Positions 8,694 through 17,940 of a stretch of DNA of 41,763 nucleotides are shown in pieces. The DNA is from CAZSVE01 sp964610175 (GTDB lineage: Bacteria > Pseudomonadota > Gammaproteobacteria > HK1): the NCBI GenBank assembly GCA_964610175.1, contig CAZSVE010000020.1:1-41763 (forward strand), written 5' to 3'. The notes beneath the pieces were generated by a model, which was not told the origin of the DNA, ran no database searches, and worked only from the letters and a program-made list of their open reading frames with translations. The position numbers and the translations under genes are program-made. Each line of letters opens with the position of its first letter. The stretch's first letter is position 1.

Positions 8694-8810
8694 TTTGTAC
8701 CTGATTAACGCTCATGAAAAGGGCTTATATCACCTCGGAAAATGAAAGATCCTATGCAGGAGACAGGGGAGCGAGGTCGATCGATTTTTTAGAAATTCGA
8801 TCCTGATGTC

Positions 8811-8922
8811 TAGCGAAGCTTCGCCTCAAACCGATAAAGCATGATTTAGCATCGGTAAAGCAAAATTGGTGCTTTGTAAAGTTCGACTTATTTGCGGAGC
8901 TAAGCGGGAAATAAACAAATTA
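8811..8922 (+). repeat. Dispersed repeat, copy B (full)
   Basis: All modules are present: TAGCGAAGCTTCGCC, CCGAT-AAAGCATGATTTAGC-ATCGG as a clean central hairpin, TTGGTGCTTTGTAAA, and GCGGGAAATAAACAAATTA. It lies in the long space between the rhodanese gene start and the end of moeA. Confidence 0.92.
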
Positions 8923-9417
8923 ACGTGACCGGTGGCCGTTGCCCGTACCCCGGAATGCATCATTAAAGAGCGCATTGTAATAGGGTCGGGGCGCGTAGTG
9001 CCTCAGAGCAATTACAATGGCCACATCCACTGTCTTCCTATTCAGAGTCTACACCGGGAGGGAGATGTCATGGAACTCTAGTCTCTTCCAAAGGGAGTTC
9101 AGGGCAACGCATAAAACGAATGCAATTTTTGGTGCTCGGATTTGTCCAGATACGGATAGAAGAAGGCTTTGCCAGCGATACTGCCATCAGGTTACTACCA
9201 TTGGTTGGAGAAGTTATTGTTACCCCGGGCTCGAGGGATAGGCATCTGATGAGTCGAATTCGTGGAGTCCACGAAACTTCTTGGAGTACCTATGGTGGTT
9301 TACGGGCTACCATAGAGTTTGCATATCCAAGGCGAGTAAGTCGGTAAAAATCGGGTAGCTCGATTAATGAGTGGGAACGCCATTCGAGGCAGGCAATTGT
9401 GTCCTCCAGGCCGAGTT
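8923..9417. other. Gene-free stretch between repeat B and moeA
   Basis: About 495 bases without a convincing frame. It contains a 9-bp inverted repeat, CATTGTAAT (8973-8981) and ATTACAATG (9011-9019). Nothing else is recognised. Confidence 0.4.
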
Positions 9418-10683
9418 CTATACGAGGCCGGAGAATGGTTGCACTTCCACGAGCGTTCCTGGTTCCACAGTTTCCTGCTCTGGGGGAAGGACGATAAAAC
9501 AGTTCGCCACACTCATGGAATGGAGGATCCCGGAACCCTGCACACCTGTTTTACGCACGGTGGGTCCATCCGGACTTGTCTCCAATATACCTCGGACGAA
9601 TTCCGTTCGTCCGATTTTCTTGGAAAGACGTGATGTGCAGGGAACCTGTTGGATCGGTACGAATGGCGGATCGTTCTCTCCTGCCATGCGGGCTAACGCG
9701 GATTGCACGAATTGATAGAAACTGACCATGACCGCTACGGGATTACCCGGTAGCCCGAAAAATTGCGCCGTTCCAACTCGTCCGAAGGCTAGTGGACGTC
9801 CTGGTTTTATAGCGACTTTCCAAAAACCTACTTGACCGAGTTCCTGTAATACGATCTTTACATAGTCCGCTTCGCCCACGGATACTCCACCAGTAGCAAT
9901 TACCATATCCGATGTAGCCGAGGCCTGCTCGATGATTCGATGTATTGCCTCGTATCGGTCCGCGACGACGCCTAAATCATCGATTTGCACCCCAAGTCGG
10001 GTAAGCATCCCGTATAGGGTGTAGCGGTTGCTATCATAGATGTTCCCCTTTCCCAGTGGCTCTCCGATGGATCGCAATTCATCTCCCGTGCAGAAGAAGG
10101 CTACCCGGGGGCGTCGGTTGACGTTGACTTCACCGATACCAAGAGATGCCAACAAGCCGATATCCGCCGGCAAGGTGCGTTTACCTGCGCGCAGCACCAG
10201 TGCGCCTTTAACCATGTCTTCCCCCGCAGCGCGAATGTGCTGTCCCTTTATCCACGTCGATACATGCGCGGAATCGGCCCGAATGGTATTTCCTTTTGGT
10301 TGTGCATGTGCATGCTCTTGCATGAGTACCACATCTGCTCCAACCGGCATGATTGCGCCTGTCATGATTTGAACGGTCTCGCCGATTCGTAGGGGAGGAC
10401 CTTTGTATGGTCTTCCCGCCCACGCGGTACCGACTACGGAAAATTCACGAAGATTCTCCGAGAGAAGGTCGGTGCTTCGAACCGCATAACCATCCATTGC
10501 GGAGTTCGTGTGGGGTGGAACATCGAATGGTGCAAGAATGTCTTGGGACAGTACACGCCCCAGTGCGCCGCGGATATCGACCGACTCTGTCTCGGTAATA
10601 GGAGCGATCTCGCGCATAATGCGCGCGCGTGCCTGTAAAACGGAGAGTTGTTCCCTCCCATACTCGGGTTTTTTAGTATTCAC
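9418..10683 (-). CDS. moeA: Molybdopterin molybdenumtransferase MoeA
   Basis: A 421-residue protein of normal MoeA length. MoeA inserts molybdate into adenylylated molybdopterin, the last step of molybdenum cofactor synthesis in the cytoplasm. Visible landmarks: DVPPHTNSAMDGYAVRS near residue 57, GAIMPVGADVVLMQEHA, the MoCF-binding core TGDELRSIGEPLGKGNIYDS and ATGGVSVGEADYVK, and LPGNPVAVMVSFYQFV. The C-terminal beta-barrel domain ends VEPGTLVEVQPF. Start MNTKKPEYGRE is an ATG with only a weak ribosome site. No other moa/mob genes are nearby, but its presence implies molybdoenzymes elsewhere. Confidence 0.97.
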   Translation of the reverse strand: MNTKKPEYGREQLSVLQARARIMREIAPITETESVDIRGALGRVLSQDILAPFDVPPHTNSAMDGYAVRSTDLLSENLREFSVVGTAWAGRPYKGPPLRIGETVQIMTGAIMPVGADVVLMQEHAHAQPKGNTIRADSAHVSTWIKGQHIRAAGEDMVKGALVLRAGKRTLPADIGLLASLGIGEVNVNRRPRVAFFCTGDELRSIGEPLGKGNIYDSNRYTLYGMLTRLGVQIDDLGVVADRYEAIHRIIEQASATSDMVIATGGVSVGEADYVKIVLQELGQVGFWKVAIKPGRPLAFGRVGTAQFFGLPGNPVAVMVSFYQFVQSALARMAGENDPPFVPIQQVPCTSRLSKKIGRTEFVRGILETSPDGPTVRKTGVQGSGILHSMSVANCFIVLPPEQETVEPGTLVEVQPFSGLV

Positions 10684-10877
10684 TATGGCAATTCCACTGT
10701 AAGTATGGATTTCTCCGAAGAAGGCTGACCAGGATGGCGAAAAGGCTATTGGAGACTTTCATCGCCTATCTTGTGATAGCGAATTTTGGATCTTGCCGCT
10801 TGTTTTTCTCTTCTTGGGGGCTGTATTTGCTTTTGCGGAATTTTTCATCACCCTGCTAAAGGTTACTTATGTGATTT

Positions 10878-11690
10878 TTACCACCCTCGTTCAAGGACAC
10901 TCCTATGAAAATCCGAATCCTTGAATCCTTCCCTGAATCGATAGTTTTTCCACGTAAGCGTTGTGCTTTTTCCGGTTTGTCGGTTGACCATTTCCATTTT
11001 GCGAGGACGCCAATATTTACTTAGATGTTTTTTATAGCCGTGAAAAGTAAGAATTTTCAACAAGGCATTTTTCCGATCGAAGAATTTTGTCTTGAGTGGC
11101 TGATATATGTTCTTGTCGACCCATACGATTTGACGCGTATAACCGGAATATTTGTAGACGGGATAGCGTTCGACGACAAAGGTTTTTTTCCCATTCAGGA
11201 TTTCATTCCGCAACCATTTATAAGTGTATTTCTCTACTTCTTGCGAGGATAAATCCTCATAGGCAAATTCACTACCCATGAAAGGTCCTGACTTATTCTC
11301 TGAGGAAATACGCTTGACGCGCTTTAGCGACGGCATATAAAGCCATTGGTCGTCCGCCTCTATTGGATGGGTATGGCTTAGAAAGGCGGTCCCTTCCACG
11401 TCCTTGGGGGTATCGAATAGCGTAAAGCTTTTGTCACCATCCCCTATGACTTCCAAGGTTCGGATTCGTAGAGAGCGTGTGCTTTTTTCTCCCTGGCGGT
11501 TCCGGAGCACCATGGTCATATCGGCCTGTTGATCCTCCCAACCGGTGTCGCGGCGATCCACTTCGGTCATGATGGCAAGTCCTTTCTCCTCTGGTGAGGA
11601 AGACGAAGCCAAAGCGCCGGATGACGGCAGTGCAAATAGCAATAGCATCGGGAAGAAACATCTATGCACGTTATGCACCAATTTAGACAT
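10878..11690 (-). CDS. Outer membrane lipoprotein-sorting (LolA-like) periplasmic protein
   Basis: A 270-residue exported protein. The N-terminus MSKLVHNVHRCFFPMLLLFA and the following small residues to ALAS look like a signal peptide. The mature part carries the LolA-like fold of the outer membrane lipoprotein-sorting protein family (PF17131 type): LRIRTLEVIGDGDKSFTLFD, then FLSHTHPIEADDQWLYMPSL and KRVKRISSENKSGPFMGSEF. Such proteins usually accompany an MMPL/RND exporter and a DUF1302 outer membrane protein and probably shuttle lipids. Neither partner is here. The start at 11690 is chosen because AAGGAGAAAACTA precedes it and a signal peptide follows; an upstream in-frame ATG at 11792 would bury that peptide. 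Confidence 0.88.
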   Translation of the reverse strand: MSKLVHNVHRCFFPMLLLFALPSSGALASSSSPEEKGLAIMTEVDRRDTGWEDQQADMTMVLRNRQGEKSTRSLRIRTLEVIGDGDKSFTLFDTPKDVEGTAFLSHTHPIEADDQWLYMPSLKRVKRISSENKSGPFMGSEFAYEDLSSQEVEKYTYKWLRNEILNGKKTFVVERYPVYKYSGYTRQIVWVDKNIYQPLKTKFFDRKNALLKILTFHGYKKHLSKYWRPRKMEMVNRQTGKSTTLTWKNYRFREGFKDSDFHRSVLERGW

Positions 11691-11692
11691 TA

Positions 11693-12059
11693 GTTTTCTC
11701 CTTGAAGGTTTTTCTATAGTTGGAAACTTTGAGTACAGAACTTCGATTATCCTCGATGGTAAGGCAAAACGGTGGGTAAAAGCTGCATTCATAGACGAAT
11801 TCTAACCACGAGATCAGGAGCCTTGTCATCGGCATTCAATCTTTTATCACCAAAACCAGTATGGCTTTTTAGCCGGAAAATTTCCAACAGGACGATCTTC
11901 GATAGGATAATCGGAGAATTTTTTGGTTTTATCGGGTTGGGATATCCAATATGAGTCATCATCGGCATTACATTGGCGAGGGCATACCCCAACCCGGCCT
12001 GGCCGGAATCAAAAATCTTCACTACTGGGTAAGGGAGAGGCCTTAGCCACTCCCTCCCC
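11693..12059. other. Gene-poor spacer between the LolA-like gene and the structured element
   Basis: The only long frame (minus strand, 11789-12088, with GLGYALANVMPMMTHIGYPN) matches no family I recognise and runs out of the structured element, so I treat it as chance or repeat-derived. Confidence 0.35.
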
Positions 12060-13044
12060 GTTGCCGCGAAGGGGTTGATTCCCCTCATTTACCGACGTGC
12101 CCGTTTCGGGCATCGGGCGACTCCGCCCGGAGTACCCCTTGCGGGGAGTTGTCCGTTTTGGCTTACGCAGGTTGAAGATATTCCCCCTGTTTACCCCGCA
12201 AAACGTTCAACCGAGATACTTTGTAGTTTAAGCCGTGGCAAGTGTTTCTTGCGGTTATCGGGTTGCCCGCATGAGGGCCGGGCAGGCCATTTAGTGGCCA
12301 CAGCCGAAGGTGCTAACTGCTCGCATGATTTAAACTACGCAGCGTCTCTCTGAAACGGATCTCCCTATCACCTGTCACCTGCTGTTCAGGATTCAGGCTA
12401 CACCGGGAGAGCTGCCATCTCCGAGAGAGAGGCCGGGGAGCCTTCCCCTCGCCGCCGCGTAAACCCACCACTTCGCCAGTGACTTATAGGTAGGCGTTAC
12501 TCCGACGAAGTCGGAGACGACGTGAGACTTTCACCGGTCGACATCATCAGCCATTGTGTCCAGGTGACACCGCCAAACACCCCTGGTGTGCAGCACAAGT
12601 AACCGTATATCCTGTGCTGCGAAGGCACTTTGTGCCATCGGTGCTTCGGCCAAACCTGGAGCTTGGCATACACCAAAGGGTCCAATATATCCCAAACTGG
12701 GCGACACCCCCCGGACTCCTGCTTACCTGGCTCCTCTTGTGGCCGTCGGTCGCCCTTCGACGCTGGCTGCGTACCCTACCAAAAGGTGAGTTCGAGCAAG
12801 CAGTTCTGTACAGGTACGGACCTGCGCAGGTAGGATTAGACCAATTCGTTACCTCCTGTACCCGGTTTGGTCGCACCGTTTGTGACTGAGCCGACGATGC
12901 CTGCGACTCACACGGCTCCCAAGCTGGCTTGGGAGCGTAGATCTTGGGAAGCTATAGTTTTCGGAAAAGATCTCTTACGCTTGTGCTTGGGAATCAGTGG
13001 GGATTTTCTGATCGCTTTGTCGAAGATTTTCCCAGTGAGGGACT
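12060..13044 (-). ncRNA. Candidate large structured RNA (copy 2 of the element plus its continuation)
   Basis: The segment 12448-13044 is the inverted copy of 315-868; the remainder continues as a dense chain of helices. Examples (plus-strand coordinates): GGTTGAA (12170-12176) with TTCAACC (12206-12212); GTAGTTTAA (12223-12231) with TTAAACTAC (12330-12338); GGCCA-TTTAG-TGGCC near 12288; GGGGAAGGCTCCCC near 12436; CTCCGACGAAGTCGGAG (12500-12516); and a TCCCAAGC/GCTTGGGA stem near 12920. No reverse transcriptase, IscB or other protein frame is associated. The 5' part has GAGCCGTGTGAG, reminiscent of group II intron ends, but no complete domain V is seen. IS110 sequence flanks it at 13110. Class unknown. 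Confidence 0.45.
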
Positions 13045-13109
13045 GATATCTACAAAGGCATGTTTGAATTCGTGGCTTCGTTTACAAAGTATTTGATTTT
13101 CAATGGTTA

Positions 13110-13505
13110 GTTGTCCTCGTTTGCGTAACAGATCTCGTATCGCCCGATCCGCCTTGGGGTAAATATATCCCACTGGTAACAGTCCCAAACGCAATAACTT
13201 CGCTAGCCATCTTGCATCGGAATCGTCATCGGCATATTTCAGCCCTTCGTACTGCACGATCGCCGCTGTGTTAGCCAAGTGAACCCAACAACCAGCCTCT
13301 ATCAGACCATCCACAAGCCAGTACCAGTTGTATGTGGATTCTCCACCACCAATCCCTCGAGAGAGTCCCAATACGGTGCCAGTTCTTCAAGTATCAACTC
13401 CAGATCATTGGCTAATCGCCTTCGGTAGTGCGTTCGATCTTGTCCGTCAACCAATACAATCACGTTATTGTTGGAATGCAGATCAATTCCACCATATAGT
13501 TCCAC
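13110..13505 (-). pseudogene. IS110-family transposase, N-terminal fragment, frameshifted
   Basis: It starts MELYGGIDLHSNNNVIVLVD, the typical IS110 N-terminus with the first acidic residue of the DEDD site. At 13339-13340 two extra bases shift the frame. The other frame then resumes STYNWYWLVDGLIEAGCWVH, then YEGLKYADDDSDARWLAKLL and YIYPKADRAIRDLLRKRGQL. Similarity stops near residue 135, about 65 bases before the structured element. The last third of a transposase of this family is at 867-1165 on the other strand. Confidence 0.88.
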
Positions 13506-13587
13506 TTTCGATTCCTCCTCTCCAGGTGTCTTTCGGTTGTCTTGTGACCGAAACTCTACCTGATCCTGAGGAGCCGGCTAGATGATT

Positions 13588-13645
13588 ATCAAGTTTTACA
13601 GAACACCAACTTTGCTTTGCCGGTTCGAGCACGAGCTTCGCCACG
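13588..13645 (-). repeat. Dispersed repeat, fragment N (head and middle)
   Basis: Reverse orientation: AAGTTTTACAGAACACCAAC, TTTGCTTTGCCGGTTCGAG and GAGCTTCGCC. The tail and the CTCAT/ATGAG hairpin are missing. It lies 80 bases upstream of the IS110 N-terminal fragment. Confidence 0.8.
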
Positions 13646-13782
13646 CTATTTTTAATGAAGGAACCGAAAAATCATGTTCTTTCCGATTCCGTCAGTGAAA
13701 AAATCAACGAATGGACTTTTCCACTATTTTTTTGACTACCCACCTCGCCCCTTTGTTTCGATTGTGCCGCGCCTTCGAGACC

Positions 13783-15168
13783 TTAAAACGGCAACGGCAA
13801 TCCAGAATCGATCCGAAGCAGCACATTTCGAAATTTTTCCTTGATGCGATGGAGGGCCGATTCATCATCGGCTTCGAAGCGAAGTACGAGATTCGGTGTG
13901 GTATTCGATGCGCGTACCAATCCCCAGCCATCGGGATAGTCGGCGCGGAGTCCATCGATGGTGGTGACGTGCGCGTCGGAGAACACGGCGGGAAGCCGAT
14001 TTCCACCTATTAATTGTTCCATGAATGCGGTGCCCCGGCCTTCCGGCATGTCGACGCGAATCTCCGGTGTATTGACGCCACCGGGTAGAGTGGCAAATAC
14101 GACATCGGGGGAATTTCGCGTGGTTACCAGAATCTCGATCAAGCGGGCCGCAGCGTACAACGCATCATCGAATCCGTACCAGCGTTCCTTGAAAAAGATA
14201 TGCCCACTCATCTCTCCGGCAAGCAGTGCGCCGGTCTCGCGCATTTTTTCCTTGATGAAGGAATGGCCTGTCTTCCACATGACAGGTCGACCGCCCTTTT
14301 TTTCGATGTCCTGGGCAAGGTGTCTGGAGCATTTGGTATCGAATACGATGGTGGCATTCGGGTGTCGAGACAAGATGTCTCTCGAAAATAGCATCAATTG
14401 TCGATCCGGCCAGATGATGTTCCCTTTGTTGTCCACCACGCCGAGGCGATCGCCATCTCCGTCGAAGGCAAGGCCAAAGTCGGCATGGCTGTTCACCACG
14501 GAGTTTATCAAATCCTTCAGGTTCTCCGGCTGGCTTGGATCCGGGTGATGATTGGGAAAGTTTCCATCGACTTCACAATACATTTCCCGTACATCGTGGC
14601 CCAGGATGCGAAACAGCTGGGGAGCGATACTTCCCGCGACCCCGTTACCACAATCGATCACGATGGTGAACGTATTTTTTGCCTTGGGTATGTCCCGAGA
14701 TACGCGATCGAGATATTCCTGAGTAATGTCCTGTCTTTTCCTGTTTCCCTTTCCCGATATGAAGCGGTTGCTCTCGATCCGGGCATGCAAGCCCGCGATG
14801 GCGTTACCGAAAAGGGTCTTTCCGCCCAGCATGATCTTGAGACCATTGTATTCGGGTGGATTATGACTACCCGTGACCATGACGCCACTACCTGTCCCCA
14901 ATTGGTTGGCAGCGAAATAGAGCACCGGCGTCGGTACTTGGCCGATATCGATGACATCCCGACCGGTCGACAATATTCCCGCGATAAGCGCCTCCTGCAA
15001 AGCAGGTCCCGACAAGCGACCGTCGCGACCGACAACCAAGGTCGATTGTCCCTGGTCGTATGCCTCGCTTCCGATGGCACGACCAATCTCATACACGATT
15101 TCGGATGTAAGCACTGTGCCGACAATCCCACGAATGTCATAGGCACGAAATATGGTAGAATTCAACAT
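13783..15168 (-). CDS. algC: Phosphomannomutase/phosphoglucomutase
   Basis: A 461-residue alpha-D-phosphohexomutase. It interconverts mannose or glucose 6- and 1-phosphates, feeding exopolysaccharide and lipopolysaccharide precursors in the cytoplasm. All four active-site loops are visible: phosphoserine loop TGSHNP (Ser101), metal loop DGDGD (236-240), sugar-specificity loop GEMSGH (318-323) and phosphate-binding RASNTTP near the C-terminus. GEMSGH is the PMM/PGM dual-specificity form. The start MLNSTIFRAYDIRG is the conserved one. It lies 280 bases downstream of coaBC, as in many gammaproteobacteria, but dut, usually between them, is absent. Confidence 0.95.
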   Translation of the reverse strand: MLNSTIFRAYDIRGIVGTVLTSEIVYEIGRAIGSEAYDQGQSTLVVGRDGRLSGPALQEALIAGILSTGRDVIDIGQVPTPVLYFAANQLGTGSGVMVTGSHNPPEYNGLKIMLGGKTLFGNAIAGLHARIESNRFISGKGNRKRQDITQEYLDRVSRDIPKAKNTFTIVIDCGNGVAGSIAPQLFRILGHDVREMYCEVDGNFPNHHPDPSQPENLKDLINSVVNSHADFGLAFDGDGDRLGVVDNKGNIIWPDRQLMLFSRDILSRHPNATIVFDTKCSRHLAQDIEKKGGRPVMWKTGHSFIKEKMRETGALLAGEMSGHIFFKERWYGFDDALYAAARLIEILVTTRNSPDVVFATLPGGVNTPEIRVDMPEGRGTAFMEQLIGGNRLPAVFSDAHVTTIDGLRADYPDGWGLVRASNTTPNLVLRFEADDESALHRIKEKFRNVLLRIDSGLPLPF

Positions 15169-15448
15169 CTTTCAACAATCGATATCACCACGGGATACGG
15201 TTGGGTACAGGTACCGAAAGTACCAAAGGATGCCATTTCGGCTTTGCATGATGTACTTGAATTCGACTGCGGTGCGATCATGGAAGGGTGGTGGCTTTAT
15301 GTATGTTCTGCATGGGGAGATGACCGCGAGGTAGAGCCGATATCTCCTTTGCGCATTACCTCGATCTCCATTTGGGCAGAATACCAAGACCGAATCCAGT
15401 CGATCTTTACGTAGCGGGATATGTGGTGGATATTCAGACAACAACCCT
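15169..15448. other. Spacer where dut would be expected; no dut seen
   Basis: The 280 bases between coaBC and algC carry short minus-strand frames such as ISRYVKIDWIRSWYSAQMEI and MASFGTFGTCTQPYPVVIS. None shows the dUTPase motifs. Confidence 0.5.
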
Positions 15449-16702
15449 TCATGTGGAATCCGGAAATTTTTCGCGATACCGCTCGGCAATCAGCGACAGC
15501 AGCTGATGGGCGACATGCCATTTTTGCGCGCTGGGAACTTTGGCATTCCCGCTTTCCCAATACACGTCGAGGGCGTTGTGATCACTGTGGAAGCCAGAAT
15601 TGGGTACTCCTACGAGATTTGCCGCAATCATGTCGAGGGATTTTTTTGCCAATTTTTGTTTGGCATTGTATTCCACGTCATCGGTCTCCGCCGCGAACCC
15701 CACCGCAAACGGATGGCCCGGCATTGAGGTAACCTCGGCCAGGATGTCCGGGGTAGGCTCCAAGACAAGATCCATGTTCATGGACTGTCGTTTGCGTTTG
15801 CTGGCCAGGTAGTTGGCCGGTCGGTAATCGGAAACCGCAGCGGCGGAAATGAAAATGTCCTTCCCATCTATATGGTCCATTACCGCGTTGCGCATCTCTT
15901 GCGCACTGACCACATCCACGCAGTCGACGCCGGCCGGTCTGTCCAATGCAGTTGGGCCACTGACCAGAGTAACGGGAGAGGCCCCAGCCTCCACAGCCGC
16001 CCGGGCGACCTCATAGCCCATTTTCCCGGAACTTGCATTGCTGATGAACCGCACGGGATCGGCAGCCTCCCAGGTCGGGCCTGCCGTTACCAGAATGGAA
16101 AGCCCTTTCAATACCGGTTCGATAAATAATCCGCGCACACGAGTTGCAATGTCTTGCGGCTCCAGCATTCTTCCTGGGCCGACGTCTCCACAGGCCTGTA
16201 TGCCCTCCCCGGGGCCCAGGATAATCACGCCACGTTTTCGTAACAGCTCGACATTGCTTTGGGTAATCGAAGCCTGCCACATTTGCTGGTTCATGGCGGG
16301 GGCGATAACGATATCCGCCTTGGTGGCAAGGCAGATCGTGTTCAACAAATCATCCGCCATGCCATGGGCCATTCTGGCGATTCTGTCCGCTGTAATGGGC
16401 GCAATCAGAACCAGATCCGCCCACCGGGCGAGTTCGATGTGGTCCATGGCTATATCCATCGATTCATCGAACATGTCTTTGTATACGGTATTGCCGGAAA
16501 GTGCCTGGAAGGTAAGCGGCGTAACGAACTGTCGGGCACTGCGCGTCATTACCACCTTGACTTCGGCATCCCATTCGCGCAACCGCCGCACCAGATCGAC
16601 GGTCTTATAGGCTGCAATACCACCGGTGACGCCGAGCACGATGCATTTATCAGCAAGCGGGTTCGTCGAATTTTTATGATTCTCGAGAAATCTGGAATTC
16701 AC
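15449..16702 (-). CDS. coaBC: Bifunctional phosphopantothenoylcysteine decarboxylase/phosphopantothenate-cysteine ligase
   Basis: A 417-residue fusion enzyme for two consecutive steps of coenzyme A synthesis. The N-terminal CoaC flavoprotein domain (about 1-190) has LGVTGGIAAYK, the active-site histidine in MDHIELARWADL, PAMNQQMW, and the catalytic cysteine in IQACGDVGPGRM. The C-terminal CoaB domain (about 195-417) has LVTAGPTWEAADPVRFISNA, SSGKMG and AAAVSDYRP. The start is GTG at 16702; the core begins at about residue 18, so a slightly later start cannot be excluded. It lies 40 bases after infA in the same direction. Confidence 0.96.
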   Translation of the reverse strand: MNSRFLENHKNSTNPLADKCIVLGVTGGIAAYKTVDLVRRLREWDAEVKVVMTRSARQFVTPLTFQALSGNTVYKDMFDESMDIAMDHIELARWADLVLIAPITADRIARMAHGMADDLLNTICLATKADIVIAPAMNQQMWQASITQSNVELLRKRGVIILGPGEGIQACGDVGPGRMLEPQDIATRVRGLFIEPVLKGLSILVTAGPTWEAADPVRFISNASSGKMGYEVARAAVEAGASPVTLVSGPTALDRPAGVDCVDVVSAQEMRNAVMDHIDGKDIFISAAAVSDYRPANYLASKRKRQSMNMDLVLEPTPDILAEVTSMPGHPFAVGFAAETDDVEYNAKQKLAKKSLDMIAANLVGVPNSGFHSDHNALDVYWESGNAKVPSAQKWHVAHQLLSLIAERYREKFPDST

Positions 16703-16742
16703 CTGGCGAGGATCTCTCTGTAAGGATGTTATCGACGAGGGT

Positions 16743-16961
16743 TCATCTAGCCCGATAGGTGATGCGCCCCTTGGTCAGGTCATAGGGAGTCAGTTGCACA
16801 GTCACCTTGTCACCGGTAAGGATCCGGATGTAGTGCTTGCGCATCTTTCCCGAGATATGCGCGATTACGACATGGCCATTGTCCAGTTCCACCCTGAACA
16901 TGGTATTGGGTAGCGTCTCGACGACGCGACCCTCTATTTCGATATGATCTTCTTTCGGCAC
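16743..16961 (-). CDS. infA: Translation initiation factor IF-1
   Basis: A 72-residue OB-fold (S1-like) protein that binds the 30S A site during initiation. The whole family consensus is visible, including EGRVVETLPNTMFRVELDNG, HISGKMRKHYIRILTGDKV and LTPYDLTKGRITYR. Start is GTG at 16961 behind AAGAGGTAATC. Length equals that of Escherichia coli IF-1. bpt lies just upstream in the same direction, an arrangement common in gammaproteobacteria. Confidence 0.98.
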   Translation of the reverse strand: MPKEDHIEIEGRVVETLPNTMFRVELDNGHVVIAHISGKMRKHYIRILTGDKVTVQLTPYDLTKGRITYRAR

Positions 16962-17099
16962 GATTACCTCTTACTATTTCAGTCAATGGTTTTGATCAAT
17001 ATATAGGATTGTGTTGAGAAATCCGGCGGAATCCATATCCCACTGGGGCATGGGTTCATCGGACGTGTTACTCGATGAGTGATATTCTGGTTATGGCCT

Positions 17100-17885
17100 T
17101 TATGCTTTTCTTTCCCACTTGTCCCCTTGTAGATGCTCCTGGGGTCGATAGTCGCTTTTGTAACACATTTTAGGCGATGTTTCGATCCAATAACCAAGAT
17201 ATAGCCAATCGAGTCCTCGATGCTTGGCCTCGTAAATGGACCAAAGTATGGCATAGACGCCAAGGCTTCGCTCCGGGTAATCGGGATCGAAAAACGTATA
17301 TACAGCGGACAAGCCATTATCCAGACAATCCACGACACCAAGGGCCAGCAATCGATGCTTGAGGCGAAATTCGATGAACAGGGTCTCTGCCCAGGGGGCG
17401 ACCAAAAAATCGAGATATTGCTCCGGGGTCGGGTTTTCCATGCCGCCCCCGGCATGTCGTGTATCGATATACCTTCGATACAGATCGAAATGCTCCTCGC
17501 AAAATAGCGCCGGACGGGAGAATGTCGTGAGATCCCGATTTCGCTCCCAGGCGCGGCGTTGGCGACGGCGCGGCTCGAAATCGGCCACCGGCACGCGCAC
17601 GGGCACACACGCCCGACACCCCCTACAATAGGGTCGATACAGGTGTCGTCCACTCCTTCGAAAACCGTTCTCGGCGAGGATGGTCTGCAATCGTTTGTCC
17701 TTGGGATAGCGTGGATCGGCGAATAGGGTCATCGCACGGCGATCGGGCAAATAATTGCAGGGGTGGGGCGGCTCGATGAGAAATAACAGTCGATGCGGGA
17801 AGGGTTGTTGATTCACTCGCGGGTCAAATTCCTCGGCCTGGAAGGTTTGCACAAAGAATGACCAGCGAAGCTTCGTTAGTCTCAT
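17100..17885 (-). CDS. bpt: Aspartate/glutamate leucyltransferase (arginyltransferase family)
   Basis: A 261-residue protein of the ATE/Bpt family, which attaches leucine from Leu-tRNA to N-terminal Asp or Glu, marking proteins for ClpS-ClpAP degradation. The N-terminal domain carries the CNYLPDRRA motif and the cysteine-rich YRPYCRGCRACVPVRVPV. The C-terminal GNAT-like domain has RHAGGGMENPTPEQYLDFL, GVVDCLDNGLSAVYTFFDPD, ILWSIYEAKHRGLDWLYLGY and CYKSDYRPQE. The first 18 residues may be a few codons too long, because the family usually begins near the LIEPPHPCNYLP segment plus about 20 residues. Confidence 0.93.
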   Translation of the reverse strand: MRLTKLRWSFFVQTFQAEEFDPRVNQQPFPHRLLFLIEPPHPCNYLPDRRAMTLFADPRYPKDKRLQTILAENGFRRSGRHLYRPYCRGCRACVPVRVPVADFEPRRRQRRAWERNRDLTTFSRPALFCEEHFDLYRRYIDTRHAGGGMENPTPEQYLDFLVAPWAETLFIEFRLKHRLLALGVVDCLDNGLSAVYTFFDPDYPERSLGVYAILWSIYEAKHRGLDWLYLGYWIETSPKMCYKSDYRPQEHLQGDKWERKA

Positions 17886-17940
17886 GTCTTACGTTTTCTT
17901 GGATCTCATCCATAATCTACCATTATTCATGATTTATCGC

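Noticed and set aside
11789..12088. A 99-codon minus-strand frame after the structured element
   Set aside because: No recognisable domain or ribosome site, and it starts within the hairpin-rich element; probably chance or repeat-derived.
12547..12889. Open frames of about 110 codons on both strands within the structured element
   Set aside because: The two element copies do not preserve these frames as proteins, and no domain is recognisable. The similarity is at nucleotide level.
12890..12925. Group II intron domain V (GAGCCGTGTGAG ... CGTCGGCTC)
   Set aside because: The AGC triad is there, but the GNRA-capped 14-bp helix with bulge is not. The outer bases instead pair into another strong hairpin. 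Kept only as a possibility.
14398..15414. A 338-codon plus-strand frame opposite algC
   Set aside because: It is the antisense shadow of a clear phosphohexomutase gene and has no domain resemblance.
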